From Pseudomonas sp. Marseille-Q3773 (lineage in GTDB: Bacteria > Pseudomonadota > Gammaproteobacteria > Pseudomonadales > Pseudomonadaceae), in NCBI RefSeq assembly GCF_916618955.1, contig NZ_OU745390.1, positions 1,054,001 through 1,118,000 on the forward strand: a DNA stretch of 64,000 nucleotides. The letters are read 5' to 3'. A program made the position numbers and the translations under genes. Position 1 is the first letter of the stretch; each line of letters opens with the position of its first letter. The notes beneath the pieces are model-generated. The model had not been told where the DNA came from. It made no database searches and saw only the letters and a program-made list of their open reading frames with translations. Of this stretch, positions 24,849 to 33,345 are shown in pieces.

Positions 24849-25530
24849 CCGGCTCAATCAGCTCATGGCCTTGGTTTTTAACATTCCCCACCGCCTTTCC
24901 AACTGGAAACCACCGGAAGTCCTGTGCTGGCCGGCATCCAACCTCGACAATTGCTTCCAAGCGTTCGCCTGATGTGGCTGGATCCAGCCATTCCTTAGCG
25001 GTTTCAGGCGAGAGCACCAGGGGTTTTCTGTCGTGGATGTCGACCAGGCCTTGATCAGCAGCGGCTGTGATGACAACAAATCCATCCCGTTCATCTGGCT
25101 CCAGACCCTGATGTACTTCTGCGAGCGCGGCAAAAAATAGAGGTCCGCCATCGGCGCTCGTGATGTAGTACGGCTGCTTTCGCTTGGGGTCTGCAGGATC
25201 TGGAACCCATTCGAACCAGCCATTTGCCGGCGCCAAAGCCCTTCCGTTCGGCCACAGAGCCTTAAAGAATTTTCCCATCACCACCGTCTCGGCCCGAGCA
25301 TTGATCGGGTCCGGGCGTTTCCCCTTCGCCCAGAAAGGCGACCATCCCCACTTGACCCTATCCACACTCAGCCCATCGTCTAACCTGCGGATGACCTCGA
25401 CGCGGGTCGAAGGAGCAACATTGAAGCGACTGATCGGTTCATGGTCGTAACCATTGATTACGACCAGATCCAGAGATAGCTGTCGCAGGTAGTGATCCAT
25501 CGACTCATAGATCGAGTACCGTCCGCACAT
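24811..25530 (-). CDS. yedK: SOS response-associated peptidase (YedK/HMCES)
   Basis: The 239-residue protein belongs to the SRAP family, which binds abasic sites in single-stranded DNA and forms a protective thiazolidine bond through its N-terminal Cys. Seen are the start MCGRYSIYES with Cys 2, the conserved NARAETV, GWFEWV with the active Glu, and a His in VDIHDRKPLVL. Length fits the family. It is divergent from umuD, with a LexA box between them, so it should be induced by DNA damage. SRAP genes are common in and near prophages. Confidence 0.92.
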   Translation of the reverse strand: MCGRYSIYESMDHYLRQLSLDLVVINGYDHEPISRFNVAPSTRVEVIRRLDDGLSVDRVKWGWSPFWAKGKRPDPINARAETVVMGKFFKALWPNGRALAPANGWFEWVPDPADPKRKQPYYITSADGGPLFFAALAEVHQGLEPDERDGFVVITAAADQGLVDIHDRKPLVLSPETAKEWLDPATSGERLEAIVEVGCRPAQDFRWFPVGKAVGNVKNQGHELIEPVSEQNRQGDLEL

Positions 25531-25598
25531 AATTTCCCCCTCACGCCCGTCAGAATTTTCATCGCCCAGGATTGACCGAGCGGCTTATGCCGGATTTA

Positions 25599-25614
25599 CT
25601 GTATATGCATACAG
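25599..25614. promoter_or_regulatory. LexA (SOS) box between yedK and umuD
   Basis: CTGTATATGCATACAG is a complete CTG-N10-CAG palindrome with an AT-rich core, matching the gammaproteobacterial LexA consensus. It lies 20 bases before the umuD ATG and 68 bases from the yedK start, so it can control both. Since longer umuD frames would place the box inside the coding region, it also supports the start at 25635. Confidence 0.9.
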
Positions 25615-25634
25615 TTTTCTTCGGGCCTTCCACC

Positions 25635-26063
25635 ATGACCATCACTTTCTTGGGTACGCCAACCGGCGGTACCGAACCGCTTCCGCTGTATTCGTTTCGC
25701 GTGCCGGCTGGGTTCCCGTCGCCTGCTGCGGACCACCTGGAAGGCCATATTTCCCTCGATGAGTTATTCGACCTCCGAGCGCCGCACGTGTATCTAGTGA
25801 AAGTGGAAGGCGACAGCATGCAAGGAGCAGGGATCTACTCCGGTGACATCGTCATCGTCGACCGCGGCCGCGAGGCTGAACACGGCGATGTGGTGATTGC
25901 CGCGGTTAACAGCGAGCCAGTTTGCAAGCGCCTGCACCGCCGCGATGGGGTGGTCATCCTGAAGTCCGAGAACCCGGCATATCCGCCGCGGTACATCATG
26001 GAAGGCGACGAGCTCGTGATATGGGGCGTTGTGCGTTACAGCGTTCGTGACCATGCGCAGTGA
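25635..26063 (+). CDS. umuD: Translesion polymerase accessory protein UmuD
   Basis: The start is ATG 25635, which gives 142 residues, the normal UmuD length. It is a LexA-type S24 peptidase: cleavage site Ala-Gly at 25-26 (FRVPAGFPSP), catalytic Ser 61 in GDSMQGAG and Lys 98 in VCKRL, 37 residues apart as in the family. RecA filaments trigger self-cleavage to UmuD', which joins UmuC to make the Pol V complex. The gene is under a LexA box and overlaps umuC by 11 bases. Confidence 0.93.
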   Translation: MTITFLGTPTGGTEPLPLYSFRVPAGFPSPAADHLEGHISLDELFDLRAPHVYLVKVEGDSMQGAGIYSGDIVIVDRGREAEHGDVVIAAVNSEPVCKRLHRRDGVVILKSENPAYPPRYIMEGDELVIWGVVRYSVRDHAQ

Positions 26064-27327
26064 TCAGGTGTTTGCACTGATCGACTGCAACTCGTTCTAC
26101 GCGAGCTGCGAGCGCGTGTTTCGCCCGGACCTGGCCAAGACCCCGATCGTCGTGTTGAGCAACAACGACGGCTGCGTGATTGCCAGATCCTACGACGCTA
26201 AGCCATTTGTGAAGATGGGCGAGCCGTTTTTCCAGGCGAAGGACAAGCTGCGCCGACACGGCATCATGGCTTTCAGCAGCAACTATGCGCTCTACGGCGA
26301 CATGAGCGAGCGCGTCATGACACTGATTGAATCGATGGTGCCGGCAACAGAGGTCTACAGCATCGACGAGTGTTTCGCTGACCTCTCCGGCATTCAGGAA
26401 AACCTGTCCCAGTTCGGGCGAAAGCTGCGCTCGAGGATTTTCCAGTGCACGGGAATTCCGGTGGGCGTCGGCATTGCTTGCACGAAGACCCTCGCGAAGC
26501 TGGCCAACCATACGGCCAAGCGCCTGCAGGCACAGACGGGGGGCGTGGTCGACATCAGCGATCCGTTCAAGCGCGATTGGGTATTGCGCAATACCGAGGT
26601 GAAGGAAGTGTGGGGCATTGGTCGGCGTATGACCGCTCACCTTGAATCGATGGGTATCCGCACAGCCATGGATCTGGCCAAAGCTGACGCCTGGACACTC
26701 CGCCAGAAGTTTAGCGTTGTGGTTGAAAAGACGGCCCGAGAGCTCGCTGGCACGCCATGCCTTGAACTGGACGAGGCCGAACCGCCGAAACAGGAGATCT
26801 GCTGCAGTCGGATGTTCGGAAAGCGGCTGAACGAGCTGGCGCCGATCAAACAGGCCGTGGCCACTTACGTTGGCCGCGCTGCGGAGAAACTGCGGGCTCA
26901 AGGGTCAGTTTGCAAGCGTATGCGAATCAGCATCCGTACCGGGATGTTCAATCCGGAGGAGGCGCACCACGCCCAGGGTGCGTTGGTAGAACTTCCATAC
27001 CCGACCTGCGACACGCTGCTGATGACTCGACTGGCCACCGATGCAGTCGGGAGGATCTTCAGGCCTGGGTTCCGCTACAGCAAGGCCGAGGTGCTGCTGA
27101 TGGACCTGCGGCAACCAGGTGAGTTTTCAGAGGATTTGTTCGCGCTCAAGCAATCGGTGGCATGTGACCGGCTGATGCAGGTGATGGACGACATCAATGA
27201 GCGCTGGGGAAGGGGGACAATGCGAGCCGCCAGCGTGCCGGCGACACCAGACTGGGGGATGAGGAGGGAGATGATGAGCCAATCCTATACAACGCGGATC
27301 GATCAACTGTGGACGGTCAAATGTTGA
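26053..27327 (+). CDS. umuC: Pol V catalytic subunit UmuC
   Basis: From ATG 26053 the product has 424 residues. It is a Y-family polymerase: first metal site in [16 protein letters not shown], the catalytic [11 protein letters not shown], the helix-hairpin-helix [17 protein letters not shown] and the C-terminal finger region. Together with UmuD' it copies damaged DNA in an error-prone way. The overlap with umuD shows an operon, and the small gene at 27321 starts within its last codons. Confidence 0.94.
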   Translation: MRSDQVFALIDCNSFYASCERVFRPDLAKTPIVVLSNNDGCVIARSYDAKPFVKMGEPFFQAKDKLRRHGIMAFSSNYALYGDMSERVMTLIESMVPATEVYSIDECFADLSGIQENLSQFGRKLRSRIFQCTGIPVGVGIACTKTLAKLANHTAKRLQAQTGGVVDISDPFKRDWVLRNTEVKEVWGIGRRMTAHLESMGIRTAMDLAKADAWTLRQKFSVVVEKTARELAGTPCLELDEAEPPKQEICCSRMFGKRLNELAPIKQAVATYVGRAAEKLRAQGSVCKRMRISIRTGMFNPEEAHHAQGALVELPYPTCDTLLMTRLATDAVGRIFRPGFRYSKAEVLLMDLRQPGEFSEDLFALKQSVACDRLMQVMDDINERWGRGTMRAASVPATPDWGMRREMMSQSYTTRIDQLWTVKC

Positions 27328-27530
27328 GCCTGCCAGCGGCCTGGCTGGCCGAACTCAATGATCAGCCCGCTCTTGTAGCCGATCCGGATGGCCGAGCCGG
27401 GGTGCTTGCTGAACTCGCGATTTCTGCGCACCGACGTGGGGACGTTGATGCGGGGCAGTTGGCCGACATGCTGGAGTTTGCCGAGGCGGCTAGGTTGTGG
27501 GCTCTGATTGAGGATGAAGTGGCAGCTTGA
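27321..27530 (+). CDS. Small protein following umuC, unknown
   Basis: The ATG at 27321 overlaps the umuC stop, giving 69 residues. The chain is mostly helical and acidic ([21 protein letters not shown], then [21 protein letters not shown]). It would be co-transcribed with umuDC in the SOS operon. I recall similar small frames behind umuC in Pseudomonas, but no function is known to me. Confidence 0.7.
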   Translation: MLSLPAAWLAELNDQPALVADPDGRAGVLAELAISAHRRGDVDAGQLADMLEFAEAARLWALIEDEVAA

Positions 27531-27585
27531 GCCGCTCAATGCGCCCGGCGGCTAGGGGGACGTTTGTCGCCGGTCGTGAATGGCT

Positions 27586-27779
27586 GCTTTCGACCCATAG
27601 CGGACATTCGTATCTAAGGTGATCTTTGTGGGAGCGGGTTTACCCGCGAACACGGGCGAAGCCCGTGCCATCCTCCGCGTTGCCTGCTTCGCGGGTAAAC
27701 CCGCTCCCACAGGGTTTGCGCCGGCCTCGAAAAATGAGCAATAGCAGTACTTGCGCAATGGCCGCTTTGGGTCGAAGGC
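27586..27779. repeat. Composite inverted repeat: REP pair inside a second imperfect palindrome
   Basis: A 23-base perfect inverted repeat (27628-27650 and 27688-27710; GTGGGAGCGGGTTTACCCGC type) is the paired REP form known from P. putida. It is flanked by a second, imperfect inverted repeat (27586-27608 and 27757-27779; 20 of 23 bases match after reverse complementing). The stretch 27531-27972 holds no gene besides this structure. Confidence 0.8.
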
Positions 27780-27972
27780 GGACGGTGCAGATAGGAATGT
27801 TGTCTTGGCTACATGAGCCTGTTTCTCTGAGCTGAACAACTAGTTTGCCCTGGGGGCTGATCCTGATGGGCGAAAGAGTCGAACAGGAACGGGAAAACGG
27901 ACTTGACCCTGACGTTACGGGAGGGTTGACCATTTCTATGGTCAACTGAAATCAATGGGATGTGATTGAAAC

Positions 27973-28839
27973 ATGAACCCGCAACCACTGCTCGATGGCA
28001 TTCCCCGCCGCCAGTCAGCGCTTACCATGGCCCTTGCACGTGCGGTCCATCAACTGCTCGATGAGCCCACGCTTTTGCAGGATAGACACGCGTTCGACAT
28101 ATTGGGCAGCAACCTGGCGCGACAAACGCTCGTTGACCCCTATGTCCACAACGCTCCCATGCTTCGAACAATGCGCGCCGCTGTGGTCGCACGCACCAGG
28201 CTTGTGGAAGACAGGGTCGTTCGAGCTATTGGCACCGGAGTTCGCCAGGTCGTGATCTTGGGAGCAGGCCTGGACACGTTGTTCCTTCGCATCCCTGACA
28301 ACGTCAGATGCGTCGAACTGGATCAAGCGCAGACCCAGCAATGGAAACTTGACCGTCTGAAGGAGAGCGGCATTTCCGTTCCTTCCAACGTGGTCTTTCT
28401 GGCCGCCGACCTGGCTGAAGCCCCCTTGATGGAACTGCTCGGTAACCATGGAATTGATCCGAAGCTGCCGACCATATTCAGCTGCTTGGGCGTGCTTCCT
28501 TACCTGGAAACCTCAGTCGTTTCGGCGATCATCCGCCAGGTTTCCCTTTATTCTTCCCAGAGCGAGATTGTGTTCGATGCCCGCATCTCGCGCGAGTTTC
28601 TGTCACCGGTAGAGCAATGGATGGAAGAGATGGCTGCGCGGTCTTTCGCGGCCGCAGGGGAGCCTTGGCTAAGCGCGTTTGATCCCGCTCAATTAATGGA
28701 GATGCTCCTTTGTAACGGGTTCTGCGATGTGGAATGCCTGGATGCGGAAGCCATTAACGCACGCTACTTCATGCGTCGACGAGATGGGCTCCAGGCCGTG
28801 GATGGTGGCTTGCGCCTGTTCACCGCAACTGTAGGCTAA
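27973..28839 (+). CDS. SAM-dependent methyltransferase, LCM/TcmP family
   Basis: The 288-residue protein resembles the leucine carboxyl methyltransferase (PPM1/TcmP) family. Visible features are the early RQSALTMALARAVHQLLDEP, then ARTRLVEDRVVRAIGTGVRQ, the SAM motif VVILGAGLDTLFLRI, an acidic ribose-binding end of strand two (CVELDQAQTQQWK), and motif LPTIFSCLGVLPYL. TcmP-type enzymes methylate carboxyl groups of small molecules. It is followed 33 bases on by a MerR gene and then a hydrolase on the same strand. The substrate is unknown. Confidence 0.8.
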   Translation: MNPQPLLDGIPRRQSALTMALARAVHQLLDEPTLLQDRHAFDILGSNLARQTLVDPYVHNAPMLRTMRAAVVARTRLVEDRVVRAIGTGVRQVVILGAGLDTLFLRIPDNVRCVELDQAQTQQWKLDRLKESGISVPSNVVFLAADLAEAPLMELLGNHGIDPKLPTIFSCLGVLPYLETSVVSAIIRQVSLYSSQSEIVFDARISREFLSPVEQWMEEMAARSFAAAGEPWLSAFDPAQLMEMLLCNGFCDVECLDAEAINARYFMRRRDGLQAVDGGLRLFTATVG

Positions 28840-28871
28840 TGTGCATTGAATTGGCGTGAGGGGACATTGCC

Positions 28872-29912
28872 GTGCAGCTAAAAGTCGGCGAACTTGCCAA
28901 GCGGGCGGGGCTTTCGGCACGCACATTGCACCACTATGACAACCTCGGGCTGCTTGAACCGTCAGTTCGCTCCGATGCCGGTTATCGGCTTTACGGAGCG
29001 GCAGACATCCAACGGCTCAACAAAATCCTGGCGCTTCGCGAGCTGGGCATTTCTCTGGGTGAAATCCGCCAGATCCTGTGTGAAGGAACACTTTCAACCC
29101 CGGCCATTCTTTCTGCGCAGCTGATCCGTGTCGATGCCGAGATAGCGCATCAGCAGAGGCTTCGCACCCGTCTGGAACGTTTGCAACGGGCACTACTTGA
29201 AGAAGACCTGTCGGAGGCGGGTTGCCTCAATACGCTGGAAGCGATGGCGTTCTATCGCCACCATCTCAGTGAAGATGATCTCAGTCTGCCCTTGCTTGGA
29301 GCTAACGGAAGATTTGCGGCTCCTTGGCAGAAGCGTATTGATGGCCTCAGGGCATTGTTTGAAAAGGGAGTGTCTCCACGCGCGTCGGCTGCTCGCCGTG
29401 CGGCACGCGATTGGATAGCGCTGGTGGAAAAAGACACGCGGTCAAACGCTGGAATGTTCGTGCGCGTGGACAATCTGCTCACTTCGCGCGGGGAGGACCT
29501 GTTTAATACGGGGTTTTCTCCACAGCTTGGAGAGTACATCCTGAAGGCGTTCTGCGAGCACCGCCTGCTGATCTATCGCAAGCATTTGAGCCCCAACGCC
29601 TATCAACACCTGCGGCGCACTTACATCGGCGTGATGCGGGAGTGGCCAGGCCTGCTTGATAGCCTGGAAGTCCTGCGCAACGCTCATTGTCCAGCCACGA
29701 GCGCCGAGGTGCAGCTGATCGCAAGGTCGTGGCTGGCCATGCGGCACAAGCTGGCACTGGACGACGCCGCACTCCAGGCCATACGCCGTGCAGAGGAGTC
29801 CGAAGAAGAATTGCGCGTCGGTACCTGGCTCCATCCCTGTCTGCTGAAGTTTCTTGAAAAGGCCGTCGCTTCGGTTTCTGAAAGCGCGAATGTCCAGGCG
29901 CCCGGCGCATGA
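28872..29912 (+). CDS. MerR-type regulator with long C-terminal domain
   Basis: The 346-residue protein begins with a MerR DNA-binding domain (LKVGELAKRAGLSARTLHHYDNLGLL, then GYRLYGAADIQRLNKILALRELGISLGEIRQIL). The remaining 240 or so residues are helical and larger than the usual MerR effector domain (about 130 residues in all for metal sensors), so a small-molecule ligand is more likely than a metal; there is no metal-binding Cys pattern. It lies between the methyltransferase and hydrolase genes and probably controls them. The exact effector is unknown. Confidence 0.85.
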   Translation: MQLKVGELAKRAGLSARTLHHYDNLGLLEPSVRSDAGYRLYGAADIQRLNKILALRELGISLGEIRQILCEGTLSTPAILSAQLIRVDAEIAHQQRLRTRLERLQRALLEEDLSEAGCLNTLEAMAFYRHHLSEDDLSLPLLGANGRFAAPWQKRIDGLRALFEKGVSPRASAARRAARDWIALVEKDTRSNAGMFVRVDNLLTSRGEDLFNTGFSPQLGEYILKAFCEHRLLIYRKHLSPNAYQHLRRTYIGVMREWPGLLDSLEVLRNAHCPATSAEVQLIARSWLAMRHKLALDDAALQAIRRAEESEEELRVGTWLHPCLLKFLEKAVASVSESANVQAPGA

Positions 29913-29935
29913 TGAATACACTAAAACCATAGATT

Positions 29936-30835
29936 ATGTTTTCGAAATATCCTTTACGTCCAGGCATCGAATCGCAGGCAACAGGTCCCGTTATCCAGTT
30001 CTGCGAAGCGCGTGGTATCCCGTACACTCATTTTGGTGAAAAGCCGCCGGAAGTCGTTGTGATTAACGGTGGACAAGGATTTGTGCGGCAGCAGACGCCT
30101 CGCCGTCAGCGCAGGGATTGTCGGCGAATTGCCCGAATTCTGCCTGCAGATACTTCGTTCGTCTTGCTTGGGTATCCCGATGCAGTACCAGGTGCGACCT
30201 TGGAGATACTTGCGGAACGTATGGCGGAGCTGGTCGCTCGACGATTTGGGCCCATTATCCTGGTCGGTATATCATTCGGGGGCATCCTGGCATTGCGCCT
30301 CGCTTCTCGGAACGCTGCCCTTGTCCGCAGGCTCATTCTTGTTTCAAGCGCTCACGAGCTTGGTGAAACCGGCAGGGGGTTGGTTCGTCAGCAAGTGTCC
30401 CATGTCCTGGCTCAAGATTACGTTGCATTGATGGAGAGTTTCACCACTGTCTTTCGGCGCCCATGGCGAAACGCCTTGCTACGCGCGGCACTTTGGCTTG
30501 GTCGTAAGCGACTGGCTCAGCATATGGGGAATACCCAAACGATTGTTCGTTACCTGAATGCTTTATTGGAATGTTCCGGCGAGCGTGCAGATTGGCTGAA
30601 CAGCATCGAGGCACAGACTTTGGTTATTGGCGGGGAGGATGACCAGTTCTTCGGAGAAGGCGCGATGAAGCGAACAGCCGATCGAATAGCAGGTTCGACG
30701 CTGCATCTGATCGAAGGAGAACAGCACATGATGATGGTTGAGTGTTCGGGCATTGTCGCACGCGCCATTGCCAACTGGCTTGCTGATGCTCAAGGTGCTC
30801 CATCGATAAAGGCAAAAGATGGTGTTGAACCGTAA
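29936..30835 (+). CDS. Alpha/beta hydrolase
   Basis: The 299-residue protein has an alpha/beta-hydrolase pattern: PEVVVINGGQGF near the start, the nucleophile elbow GISFGGILALRLA (Ser near 112), a late Asp in LVIGGEDDQFFGEG and a His in EGEQHMMMVE. There is no signal peptide. The gene starts 24 bases after the MerR gene and is likely part of the same unit. Whether it acts as esterase, lipase or C-C hydrolase cannot be told from sequence. Confidence 0.8.
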   Translation: MFSKYPLRPGIESQATGPVIQFCEARGIPYTHFGEKPPEVVVINGGQGFVRQQTPRRQRRDCRRIARILPADTSFVLLGYPDAVPGATLEILAERMAELVARRFGPIILVGISFGGILALRLASRNAALVRRLILVSSAHELGETGRGLVRQQVSHVLAQDYVALMESFTTVFRRPWRNALLRAALWLGRKRLAQHMGNTQTIVRYLNALLECSGERADWLNSIEAQTLVIGGEDDQFFGEGAMKRTADRIAGSTLHLIEGEQHMMMVECSGIVARAIANWLADAQGAPSIKAKDGVEP

Positions 30836-30849
30836 GCCCAGCGTCTCGG

Positions 30850-31164
30850 TCACTTGTGCTTCGGGAAAAGGGCGGAAAGAATTTGCCACCTTTTCATTGA
30901 ATCGGCAGGGCAGGGCGCCCATAACTCTTCTTCGATGAACTCGGCGTATCGGTCGACAACTTCTGCGCAGCCGTTCATGCCCAGGTCATGGGGTGTACCG
31001 TCTGGATCGAGCCACTGACCGGAGACCACACGGAACTCTAACTCCCTGTAGCCATGGGTGTCCCAGTCGCTCGACCAGGCGCCGGTCTTCGACTGCTCGT
31101 CAACGAGGTCGGTGATCTCGCATTGCAGCACACTGGCCTCCGCTTCAACCAACACCTCGTACAC
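30850..31164 (-). CDS. Hypothetical protein next to a DNA ligase remnant
   Basis: The best start is GTG 31164, preceded by a clear AGGAGG four bases away, giving 104 residues. The frame continues upstream to 31401, but that part is out of frame with a recognisable ligase coding sequence and is not real. The protein has VLVEAEASVLQCEITDLVDE, then SSDWDTHGYRELEFRVVSG and CAEVVDRYAEFIEEELW. It looks like an intact small soluble protein. No family was recognised. Confidence 0.55.
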   Translation of the reverse strand: MYEVLVEAEASVLQCEITDLVDEQSKTGAWSSDWDTHGYRELEFRVVSGQWLDPDGTPHDLGMNGCAEVVDRYAEFIEEELWAPCPADSMKRWQILSALFPKHK

Positions 31165-31249
31165 AATGCCTCCTAGGGCATTCGCCCCGCCTACTGCGGC
31201 TCCATGTCGCTCTCCAAACTGATGCCCGCCGCCGGCCATCGTCATCCTG

Positions 31250-31510
31250 CACAACCACCTCGCCGTCGAGCCAGGCCGAGTGGACGGCCATCCGGGCCAG
31301 GTCCGCGGCCACCAGCGGCATACGGTCCGTCCAGTCGTACCCGTTCTTGGTGAACAGCTGAACCGAGCCATCGATCCTGGCCAGCATCCGGTACCCGTCA
31401 TACTTAATCTCGTATCGCCAGGCGCCGGCGGGTGGCCGGCCGACCAGCGTAACGAGCTGCGGCGCGATGCGTTCAGGGCACGGTACCGTCGGGGGCTGCA
31501 TGACGGCCAC
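31250..31510 (-). pseudogene. Truncated ATP-dependent DNA ligase (LigD-like) fragment
   Basis: From the ATG at 31510 the first 85 or so residues match the start of a LigD-type ATP-dependent ligase: RIAPQLVTLVGRPPAG, the nucleotidyl motif EIKYDGYRM with the reactive Lys, then NGYDWTDRMPLVAADL and AWLDGEVVVQDDDG. After the last motif the frame becomes unrelated (an Arg-rich tail), and the rest of the ligase domain is missing. An intact ligase domain has over 250 residues. This is a remnant left by deletion, not a working enzyme. The frame itself runs on to 31145. Confidence 0.75.
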
Positions 31511-31789
31511 CTCTCAGCTTCGGGTTGTTCCCGATGGAGTTTGTCGGCAGGAAAGGTGCCTGCGACCCGACAAGCAGTGAGCAGCTACACAAAGGAAGGG
31601 AATCGTTCGGCAGAACGCCGGGGAGGGTGGTTCAGGTGTCTAAAACCGCTCAAAAGCATCTCGGTTTTGCTGGGCAAAAGTCGCTGAAACTGGCAGAACC
31701 ATATTAGACAGGCTCGATTCGCAGGCCGCATTGGTCGCGGTCTGAGGTCGATTATTTCCGCTACTGCTGCATTACTGGAGGCAAGCCCG

Positions 31790-32377
31790 CTAGCTGACGA
31801 CAAGTGTTGCGCTGTGATGGCTCATGCCTGAGGAAAAAAGGGCTTCTTCATCTTTGGACGCCTCATGAAGCTTTGCCAAAACTAGCGCTACGTCCTCTCG
31901 AGCGCGTATGGCGAAAGAGCTGTCCTTAATGCATCGCTCCCAAGGGGTGCTCATCAGCTCATGATGTGCGGCCAGATAATTGCCTACATTCCTTTTAAGC
32001 GGTGGCGGGTTGAGCTCCGTAGTTCTGCCGTGCGCGATCGTATTTCTGAACTTGAAAAGCTCCGTTATCGTCTGCAGCGGTCTGGCCCCAGAACCTAGTG
32101 GAAAGGTCGCTCCAATTTCCCGACAGAGCAGGTTGAATTTTTCATCAGTCGGAAGGCGATCATAATCGCTCCATCGATCCATGGTTCGAGATCCAAGGTG
32201 ATTCAGATATGCTTCGAAGGTGAACGCCGTTAGCAAGATGCTGGACAAAAATTGCCATGACGAGCCTTCCGGGTTCGAAAGGCCTACGTTGAGTACGCAT
32301 TCTGAGGCATGCCAAAGTTCCGAGTAAGTGTGCACAGTACGTCGTTTTTCTACGATAACATCAAGCGGCTTCGACAT
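31790..32377 (-). CDS. HEPN-like protein with RX4H motif
   Basis: The 195-residue protein is mostly helical and contains FKFRNTIAHGRT, an R-x4-H motif (Arg 111, His 116) of the type that forms the active site of HEPN ribonucleases. A preceding helix has FEAYLNHLGSRTMD. Domain shape and motif position suggest a HEPN fold, known from toxins and phage-defence RNases, but also from non-catalytic proteins. The gene is divergent from a membrane protein gene (32699-33295) across a 321-base gap that holds a 14-base inverted repeat. Base composition is lower in GC than the surroundings. The function is not established. Confidence 0.65.
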   Translation of the reverse strand: MSKPLDVIVEKRRTVHTYSELWHASECVLNVGLSNPEGSSWQFLSSILLTAFTFEAYLNHLGSRTMDRWSDYDRLPTDEKFNLLCREIGATFPLGSGARPLQTITELFKFRNTIAHGRTTELNPPPLKRNVGNYLAAHHELMSTPWERCIKDSSFAIRAREDVALVLAKLHEASKDEEALFSSGMSHHSATLVVS

Positions 32378-32440
32378 TCACAAAACCTTTGGATAGGTAG
32401 GGTTCTATCGCCTCTCTGGCGCAGCGTAAACCTTACAAAA

Positions 32441-32520
32441 ATCGATTCCAAAACAGAAGTGGCGACCCTTGCTGCATGCGGCCTGTAGCGGAGCCATTTC
32501 GTTTTAGTTTTGGAATCGAT
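32441..32520. repeat. Inverted repeat in the divergent promoter region
   Basis: ATCGATTCCAAAAC at 32441-32454 and its exact reverse complement at 32507-32520 are separated by 52 bases. They sit between the starts of two divergent genes, so they could be paired binding sites or a folded leader. The remainder of 32378-32698 shows no other feature. Confidence 0.75.
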
Positions 32521-32698
32521 ATCGCCTTTGGAACCGCATGAACCGGGCGCTCATACCACGGTCTTGAAATCCGTTGACAAATTTCGACTTATTTCACGGA
32601 CGCTTTCGGTCGCCAGGTTAGGATCTGGTTCCGACCTCTTGCAGCGATGCCGTCCACACTACAGAATCTGGCGATTAGCCGCGATGTCAGGATGTGCG

Positions 32699-33295
32699 AT
32701 GGTCACAAGTGATGCTATATCGATTCTTCGAACTCAAGTAGACGCGGCCAAGCAGAATGGGTTGTCTGAGGTTTCACTGGATAGCCTGTGCAAGCTGATT
32801 GATCTGATAGAACAGGAAGATCAAACCACGCCGACTGGTGTCGAGCACGCTCAAGCAGCGCTGGAGAAATTCAAGTCAGATCTCTCTGATTGGCAGGCTT
32901 CAAACCAGCGAGACCACGAAAGCAATTTGGAGATGTTGCGAGCAACCATCGGGACCTCTCATCTTGCTATCAAAAGTGCGTTGCTCATCAACGGCGGAGC
33001 TGCTGTCGCGTTCTTGGCATTTCTAGGCAATGCTTGGTCTAGGTTTCCAGGGCTAGCTGCCAAATCTTTGCTTGCGTGCTCACTTGGCTATTTCACGTGG
33101 GGAGTGCTGTGTACCGGCATAGGTGCATGTGTTGCCTACGTATGCCAGGCAGCTATGAGTGGGGAGTTTGGGGAATTCAGCCAGAAGATCGGGGAGGCCT
33201 TGCGCTGGGTTGCCGTGATTTTAGTAGTGGGATCGTTTGTGCTTTTCTATTTCGGCTGCAGCACGGCGATCAAGGCTTTTGAGGTGGCTGGATAA
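32699..33295 (+). CDS. Membrane protein with helical N-terminal domain, unknown
   Basis: The best start is ATG 32699 (AGGA six bases upstream); 32684 lacks a good site. The 198-residue product has a helical soluble N-terminal half (about 1-88) rich in Asp, Glu and Gln, and three membrane helices, about residues 91-112, 122-150 and 168-187. The layout of helical domain plus three membrane helices recalls membrane effectors of phage-defence modules, but no sequence family was recognised. It is divergent from the HEPN-like gene and its DNA is AT-richer than the core genes around it. Confidence 0.65.
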   Translation: MVTSDAISILRTQVDAAKQNGLSEVSLDSLCKLIDLIEQEDQTTPTGVEHAQAALEKFKSDLSDWQASNQRDHESNLEMLRATIGTSHLAIKSALLINGGAAVAFLAFLGNAWSRFPGLAAKSLLACSLGYFTWGVLCTGIGACVAYVCQAAMSGEFGEFSQKIGEALRWVAVILVVGSFVLFYFGCSTAIKAFEVAG

Positions 33296-33345
33296 TACGC
33301 CTTTTCTCGCTTACCCGCCTACTCCAGTGATTCCTAGCCGATACC

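Noticed and set aside
30850..31401. Extended frame joining the hypothetical gene to upstream sequence
   Set aside because: The part above 31164 is the ligase coding sequence read out of frame (rich in Trp and Arg).
31585..31803. Minus-strand frame of 72 codons between the ligase remnant and the HEPN-like gene
   Set aside because: Poor start signal and no protein-like pattern.
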